Source: Alopecurus myosuroides (Eukaryota > Streptophyta > Magnoliopsida > Poales > Poaceae). Taken from it: a DNA stretch of 64,000 bases. Made by a program: the position numbers and the translations under genes. The stretch covers positions 575,236,610 to 575,300,609 of the forward strand of contig CM054057.1 in assembly GCA_028641055.1 (NCBI GenBank). The letters are read 5' to 3'. Position 1 is the first letter of the stretch; each line of letters opens with the position of its first letter. Positions 58,403 to 64,000 of this stretch are shown one piece after another. The notes below the pieces were generated by a model. It was not told where the DNA came from. It saw only the letters and a program-made list of their open reading frames with translations, and did no database searches.

Positions 58403-58882
58403 TGACGGGGGGGTGATAACCCGGTAGGCCAAACTCCAAGGAGTAACCCGGCCCAAAGGACGGTGCGCAGGATCCGGCTAAGGATAAGGAAGCTTGTGGA
58501 GGCCCAAGTTTGTAGGCCCGGCAACCCGGATTGTGGGTTATTGTAAAGGAAGGCTAGGGTTTGTGTGCCGTGTCCGGGTAGGATCCAGGGTGCGCCTTGG
58601 GGAATAAGCCAGGGGGTACGGGTGCTTTATAAACCGACTCCCAGGTCTAGTTTTAGACAGAGATCTAAGAACCCTAGCGAGATCGCTCAATATCAAGCAT
58701 CCAGTGTAATCCCAGAGTTGAATCATTGTATCTAGATCGGAGACTCGGCGACTTTGATTGCCGGCTACCAGATCGAATCGCATTATGTCTTCCTCTGAAC
58801 TAAACCCTCTCCCAAGCACCTGTGTCGTCTTGCCCCACGATCAGTTACCCCCGGTAACATCTGCCGTGATTATCCCACGACA
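58403..58882 (+). repeat. 5' LTR of E4 (480 bp)
   Basis: TGACGGGGGGGTGATAACCC to TTATCCCACGACA. TATA-like GCTTTATAAACCG near 58625 implies transcription starting near 58655. ATG 58785 within it opens the frame that runs into gag. Confidence 0.87.
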
Positions 58883-58884
58883 GT

Positions 58885-58902
58885 TGGCGCCCACCGTGGG
58901 GC
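58885..58902 (+). other. Primer binding site of E4, tRNA-Lys(CUU), perfect
   Basis: TGGCGCCCACCGTGGGGC equals the complement of the last 18 bases (with CCA) of plant tRNA-Lys(CUU) as I know it; two bases after the LTR. Confidence 0.88.
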
Positions 58903-58946
58903 CTGCGTCCAAAGGTGTTTACATCACGGGAGAAGCTCGGAAGGGC

Positions 58947-61535
58947 ATGGAGAATCTTGTCATCGGCGAAATCTACATCGACCACGAAGGAGAAAAGATG
59001 GTGGACGATTCCGGCTGGGGGCCGGAGTCGGATCACCTCGAATCCGGATCCGTCGTGACAATCGGCCGGATTAGCGTCTTCATTGGTATGGTATGTGCTT
59101 CCAATTCGATCCCTGACAACGTTGGATCTGATTCTATGCCAGGAAAAACCACGTCTATCCGATCAGATGAAAGAATCGATTGGAACGACACATCGGCAGA
59201 AGAACCCATCGCGGAGTGGGAACAGCCGGAGGAGCCGGCATGGACCCCACGCGACCGGGCCGAAAGAGAAGATGATACCGGGTCTATCCTGGATCTACTG
59301 GAAAACCGGTATGAGGAGGAGAACGGTGAGGAGGAACAGCGTGAATTTACACCGGGTATCGTACGCCGAGTTGCAGTCTATGCGGCCCCCGCGGCCAATC
59401 TCAACCAAGGAAACGCAACTGCGGCGTCAGTCGGGGCGGCTCAAGCAGTGGCCCAGCAACAGGGCGCGGCTAACGTAGACCCGGCCTTGGCCCGGGTTGA
59501 TGGAGAGTCGGCATCGGTAACCAGCAGAGCAGCGGATCAAGAGTTGCATGCAAATACGTTTGGATTTTTAGAAAATCGGACGCCAGGGGCGGGTCCTTCG
59601 AACCCGCGCCACCCGGCCTTGTTCGATAATAATCTGATTCTGGACCCCACGGTTCTCGCAACGGTTATCACTCCCGAGAACGCAGCGGAACGCGTCAGGG
59701 ATCTCGATGTGGCTCGTCGTGCGCTGGAACAGCAAAGAAGGCAGGTAGAGGCAGAAAGGCAAGGGATGGCGACGCGTCAGCGTGAGCTAGATGCGTTGGA
59801 AACTCGGCTCCGAGAGGAAACGTCCAGAATACATCAAAGGCACCACACCAGGTTACCAGCAATGGGCGGGGTTATTAATCCGGCTAATTTATTTGTTACA
59901 CCTCAGGATCAGCCGATACCAGTGGTGAACCAGGGGACCGCACCCCAACAGGTGACAGCAGCGACACATCCGGCGAATGAGCGGACCGGGTTACCTCCAC
60001 CACAAACTAGAGTCGCAACCGGCAACGATCTACCACCACCGCCACCATCACGATTCCGCACACCAGCCGGCCACTACAATAACCCCATGGACAATGTATA
60101 TGCAGCGACACTCGCATTGAATCAAATCCCTGTGGGAGAGTCGCCCCATGCAGAGAAGACTCGGCAAGCCATCGATCTGTTGCACACTGCGGTGGCACAG
60201 CAAGCCAATTATCCGGATCACAGAAGCGGTATGCACGGAACGCCATACGTCAGTCAACAACAAGGGAATATCCAAACAAGTTCAGCACGGCGGAGGGAAG
60301 ATCAGCAGCAAATGCCGCCTCCTCCCCGCGCTCAGGCAGCATCAGCAGCACAGGCTGTCGTGGACAGTTCTAGAGCCCGGAGGGCCGCGGCCGGGTCTGC
60401 AGCGCATGGACTTCCCGTAGCACCGCGCCCAGCCGCGCCCCCCGCGGCATCACACGTTTCTAGAGCAAGGCCGGCTTCAACCGTTCTTGCGGGACCCAAG
60501 TGTCTCTCGGACAATATCAGAGCTGAACCTTACCCGGAAAAATTCAAAGAGCCGGGGAAAGTAGTGAATTATGAGCCAACTATGGATCCAGAAACATGGC
60601 TAAGTAGCTATGAGATGGCAATGTCAATTCGCAACGCATCCGAGAATCTCCAAGCCAAGTTCATGTACCTGATGATGTCAGAAGGAGCAGCAAAGTTGTG
60701 GTTCACCAATTTGCCGGAAGGATCGATCAAGTCCTGGGAGGAATTGAAGACCGCGTTTGTCAAGCACTTTCATGGGACCTGCAGGAAATTATTCACTATT
60801 GATGATCTAGAGCGATGCGTCCAGAAGAAGGGAGAATCGGCGCGTAGTTGGGTGCGCCGGGTTATGGAGATACTTCACTCATCCACGGATATCCAGCCCA
60901 AGGATGCGCTACAGGCCATGGCAAAAACGTGCAAGTATATACCTTTAGTGCAAAAGTTAACTCGCATGAAGTCCAGTCGAAATGCGTCGGAAGTTACAAT
61001 GGGAGAATTGATGGATGCGTGCAACAAACACGCTGCGACAGATACCACAGAAGAGGAAGCTGATGACAAGAAGGTAAAAGCAAACACAAGCAATAACGGA
61101 AGAACCGGCAATGGATCAGCACCGGGTAATACCGGAAATAGCCAGAACAAGCGCCCGTTCGAAGGAGGCTCCGAGTTTGTCGCCAATACAGAAGCCGGGT
61201 CTTCAAGGCCCAGAGCAGAAGGAAATTTCAACGGAGGTAATCACAATGGAGGAAATTATCAAGGGCCGCCAAGGCCGGGTAACAATTGGGACATATTCAG
61301 GATGGCATGCCCGAAACACAGCAGAAACGGCCGGCCAGCTAACCACTCTCTGGAGCAGTGCGCCGACTTACAAAGATGGAAAAATGACGAAGTGAACAGA
61401 GCTATGCGAAGTGCAGGACGGGGAGGAGGACCGGGTCCAGGGGGAAACCCGGGCAACGGTCCACCCCCAGCTGGTAACCCGGCGGCTGGAAATCAAGGCA
61501 ATAACCAAGGGGGGGGCAGGAGGTTTCCAGGCTAA
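58947..61535 (+). CDS. E4 gag, open
   Basis: The only unbroken T-family gag: 862 codons from ATG 58947 (MENLVIGEI), a start conserved in E2/E3. The frame is open further up to ATG 58785 in the LTR, which would add 54 residues across the primer site. Order: N-terminal block, acidic region (EEENGEEEQREF), coiled-coil-like region (VARRALEQQRRQVEAERQ), Pro/Gln-rich linker, capsid core (EGAAKLWFTNLPEGSIKSW, FVKHFHGTCRKLFTIDD), basic Asn/Gly stretch, knuckle-like CPKHSRNGRPANHSLEQC, Gly/Pro-rich end. It would form the particle shell and bind RNA. It ends within a G-run after which pol is in the +1 frame. Confidence 0.88.
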   Translation: MENLVIGEIYIDHEGEKMVDDSGWGPESDHLESGSVVTIGRISVFIGMVCASNSIPDNVGSDSMPGKTTSIRSDERIDWNDTSAEEPIAEWEQPEEPAWTPRDRAEREDDTGSILDLLENRYEEENGEEEQREFTPGIVRRVAVYAAPAANLNQGNATAASVGAAQAVAQQQGAANVDPALARVDGESASVTSRAADQELHANTFGFLENRTPGAGPSNPRHPALFDNNLILDPTVLATVITPENAAERVRDLDVARRALEQQRRQVEAERQGMATRQRELDALETRLREETSRIHQRHHTRLPAMGGVINPANLFVTPQDQPIPVVNQGTAPQQVTAATHPANERTGLPPPQTRVATGNDLPPPPPSRFRTPAGHYNNPMDNVYAATLALNQIPVGESPHAEKTRQAIDLLHTAVAQQANYPDHRSGMHGTPYVSQQQGNIQTSSARRREDQQQMPPPPRAQAASAAQAVVDSSRARRAAAGSAAHGLPVAPRPAAPPAASHVSRARPASTVLAGPKCLSDNIRAEPYPEKFKEPGKVVNYEPTMDPETWLSSYEMAMSIRNASENLQAKFMYLMMSEGAAKLWFTNLPEGSIKSWEELKTAFVKHFHGTCRKLFTIDDLERCVQKKGESARSWVRRVMEILHSSTDIQPKDALQAMAKTCKYIPLVQKLTRMKSSRNASEVTMGELMDACNKHAATDTTEEEADDKKVKANTSNNGRTGNGSAPGNTGNSQNKRPFEGGSEFVANTEAGSSRPRAEGNFNGGNHNGGNYQGPPRPGNNWDIFRMACPKHSRNGRPANHSLEQCADLQRWKNDEVNRAMRSAGRGGGPGPGGNPGNGPPPAGNPAAGNQGNNQGGGRRFPG

Positions 61536-62484
61536 CCCCAAACAATTGGGTCAGTATCATGTGCATACCACAGGAGGCTCTAACAAGGACAAAAAGATAC
61601 TGAAGCAAGCGGTCAACTCAGTTTCGTTAGCTGTCCCGAGGTACTTGAGATGGTCAGAACAGGAGGTAACATGGAGCAGAAGGGATCACCCAGAAAGAGT
61701 GGAGCACCCAGGAGTCTTGGCACTAGTAGTCGCACCGCAAGTCAATGGGTACGAACTGAAAAAGGTTTTAATGGATGGTGGAAGCAGCATCAATATACTG
61801 TATTGGGAAACCTTCCTACGCATGGGTCTCAAGGAATCTCAGCTGCAAAAAAGCTCAACAGTTTTCCATGGGATAGTGCCGGGTCATTCAGCATGCCCCG
61901 AGGGAAAAATCGCATTGGAGGTAGCCTTTGGAGAGTCAAAGGATAACTATCGAATTGAGTGGCTTACCTTTGAGGTAGTCAAATTGCGCAGCCCTTATCA
62001 CGCGTTATTTGGAAGGCCGGCTTACGCCAAATTCATGGCTAGGCCGTGTTACGTATATCTACAGCTAAAAATCCCGGGTCCCAAGAAGACCATTACCATA
62101 CATGGAAATCGAGACATAGCAGCTGAGTGCGACGAAGGAGATGCAGCAATGGCCGAGCAAGCCTGTAGAAAAGAAGAACTCAAGCAGTACCGGTCTCAAG
62201 AAGACCCGGAGGGTAGGGCCACATCAAAAAGGCCGAGTACTGAAGGCGAACGAGCAAAATCCAAGGTAACACAAGATGCTAAAATGGTGGCTTTTGTCAA
62301 GGATGACCACTCCAAACAATTCGCCACAGAAGAAGAAGCTGCACGATCACTCACAACCGGCCATGTCATGGAAACACCTTACCCGGATTGGCTAGCAAAC
62401 CCGGTACTCGTCATGAAAAAGTCTAACATGTGGAGAATGTGCACCGGTCACGCCAGTTCGGGGCCGGTGTCCATGGAGAACTAA
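61515..62484 (+). pseudogene. E4 pol remnant: protease and first RT residues
   Basis: Pol frame, +1 to gag, with no own ATG needed. It includes the linker (QLGQYHVHTTGGSNKDKK), protease MDGGSSINIL near 61771, the protease C-terminus and the linker to RT (PDWLANPVLVMKK, where E2 has the shared stop). After WRMC near 62440 the RT motifs are missing and a short unrelated stretch leads to TAA 62482-62484. RT, both RNase H domains and integrase are deleted. Confidence 0.85.
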
Positions 62485-63537
62485 ACAATGTAACGGGCAG
62501 CAGGTTTCAGACGCGCTCTTTTCCTACCCAGGGTACCTAAGGGGACTGGAAGGTTTTTAATGAGGCGGCCTGCTGATCCAAACTTTCTCGCATCAATAAA
62601 GAGATGGTTATCAAGTCCTATTTCGGTTCAGCCTGATTACAAGTAAGTAGTATCCATGTGGTATCAATATTTCAGTATCATTAAGAACGTTGAGCATATT
62701 TAGGTCTCGGGGGCTGGATGCTCAAGTAGCCCAGCTATAAACCCAAAAGACCCGGCCTCGATGCCTATGAGTTATAAGGGTCGATTACTTGCAAACGAGT
62801 ACGGCTACAATTATAACCGGAAAGAAGTCCAAATTTCTTGACTTTTCTTACTTAAGCTCGATGTGACTCGCATAAAAGTGGCATGATTTGTTCGCTTACG
62901 ATTACAATCAGCCATGAAGCCCAATGGGACTTGCCTGACACTGTTCTCGATGGATGTAACAACATGGTATCCACGCGAAAGCCGGCTTACAGTACAAGAT
63001 AGTCAAAAGGGTCATCTAAACCACAAGTTTATGCAGAGTACAAGGCTAATAGCCGGAAACTCAACAACTATCAAGCATAACTTCAGTATCTACACGGAAT
63101 GGCTTTAGGCTTGCGACTCGGTAAACAATAATTTGTTCTCTGAGAAAGGCCACACCCCCATGACTCGGACTTTGGGTCCTGGGGACTGGGGACTTCGAAA
63201 CAGAAACAAACTACTTGGCTATCGCAGTTTGAAAAACCTCACCATCCAAGTCTTGGGGACTTAAAGAAAAGTCCACTTATCAAAGCCCCTGGTATTCGGA
63301 AAACCGAGTCTTACAAAGAGAGCCAAAATAGAGAGTCGGGTATCGAGAAAAAGATCAAAGAATAGACAAGCAATACGGTTATCAAAAGGCCGGGAAAGCC
63401 GCAAAGCATATCACGGACTAAAAAGTGCGCTACAAGTTACGACATTAGTATCAGGAGTGCACAGGCGCACTATCAAAAGCATAATAGTTTGAATACAAAG
63501 CATCATGTAACAAGGCATTATGTCGGTACTGCCCTAT
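62485..63537 (+). other. E4 spacer between pol remnant and antisense-gene stop
   Basis: Starts with the conserved GTAACGGGCAGCAGGTTTCAG block. AATAAA at 62595-62600. TTGGGGACTT-type motifs near 63180 and 63255. Inverted repeat AGTGC/GCACT at 63456-63471. No gene. Confidence 0.6.
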
Positions 63538-64000
63538 TCAGTCTCCTGAGTACGGTCTTCCGGCTCTGGTCCTGGCTTGCTGTTTAGCCTTCCCGGCACC
63601 CTTACCCGGACTCACTGCACCAGGGCGGACAGGTGGAGGGACGGCTGGTGTAGAGGCAGACGGACCTGATCCTAACTCGGCCTCTCTCTTCGCAGTCGCC
63701 TCCCTCTTCCTGGCCGAGTCAGCAGCCCACTTCTCCAAGATATCAAAGGGCGGGGGTGCTTCCTCCGTAACAACTTTGCCATCAGCGTCATATGCACTCA
63801 TAATTGTATTTATATCCAAACTATCGGCCAACGTGGTAGCCGAGGGGCGCACTGCGGCTTGTATGGCCTTGAAATCTTTGGGTGTAAATTTGGAACCATC
63901 CGCCTTGAATTCGGGAAACCCGGATATTACCTTCGCCGGGTCAAGCTTCGGAAAGAAAGCCTTGGCCAGGGTGAAGGCCCGGGTCATACCAATCCGGCAG
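63538..64000 (-). CDS. E4 antisense gene, last exon (partial)
   Basis: Open minus-strand frame entering from the right edge and ending at the stop 63540-63538. It carries the exon-6 block (LAKAFFPKLDPAKVISGFPE) and the Ala/Pro/charged tail, with substitutions relative to E1/E2 but the same length class. The upstream exons are off-window, so integrity is unknown. Confidence 0.72.
   Translation of the reverse strand, partial: CRIGMTRAFTLAKAFFPKLDPAKVISGFPEFKADGSKFTPKDFKAIQAAVRPSATTLADSLDINTIMSAYDADGKVVTEEAPPPFDILEKWAADSARKREATAKREAELGSGPSASTPAVPPPVRPGAVSPGKGAGKAKQQARTRAGRPYSGD

Larger units (their letters stand above)
58403..64000 (+). mobile_element. T-family copy E4, internally deleted, right end off-window
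   Basis: 5' LTR, perfect primer site, open gag, start of pol (protease and first RT residues), a large deletion of RT-RNase H-integrase, spacer, and antisense-gene last exon. It is a gag-bearing, pol-deficient copy that could move only with another copy's enzymes. Inserted in E3 gag. Confidence 0.85.

Overview
The window looks like intergenic DNA from a large grass genome, most likely a pooid (wheat/barley/oat/ryegrass group). I found no host gene. Nearly every base falls in transposable elements, many nested inside others. The plant assignment rests on plant tRNA-primed Ty3/gypsy elements, a CACTA transposon, a Helitron with the grass-type 3' hairpin, and leader/LTR fragments that resemble Athila-like and BARE/Angela-like elements as I remember them. 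No database search was run.

Main family ('T-family'): Tat-lineage Ty3/gypsy retrotransposons with 0.44-0.49 kb LTRs, a tRNA-Lys(CUU)-type primer site, gag, and pol with two RNase H domains. Between pol and the 3' LTR lies a spliced gene on the opposite strand. Its first coding exon resembles Pfam Transposase_28, 'putative gypsy type transposon'. Five copies are present. E0 (1-2893) is a 3' portion. E1 (2894-27250) runs from the integrase end to the 3' LTR. E2 (27506-53957) has both LTRs. E3 (55960-58402) is a 5' LTR plus gag. E4 (58403-64000) is a 5' LTR, an open gag, a heavily deleted pol and the start of the antisense gene.

Nesting: E0 abuts the E1 integrase exactly at an LTR terminus. A 14.9 kb chromovirus (4920-19778, TSD CTGAG) sits in the last exon of the E1 antisense gene. 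A 3.06 kb Helitron (22942-26001) sits in the inferred 5'UTR intron of the same gene. E1 and E2 both lie within a fragmented Athila-like element (27251-27505 and 53958-55100). A 5.37 kb CACTA element (29715-35084, TSD GAT) interrupts E2 gag. A reversed Copia-like LTR fragment (about 55101-55959) precedes E3, and E4 is inserted in E3 gag.

Most unusual features: (1) in E2, a roughly 1.62 kb segment running from the protease C-terminus through reverse transcriptase into RNase H is present as six nearly identical tandem units (36315-46023); shared stop and frameshift mutations show the amplification followed inactivation. (2) The antisense gene keeps the same exon layout, TATA box and 5'UTR intron in several copies. 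(3) The chromovirus carries an extra intact ORF before gag with a dsRNA-binding-domain-like pattern. (4) The T-family gag frame is open across the primer site into the LTR, and pol lies in a conserved +1 frame relative to gag.
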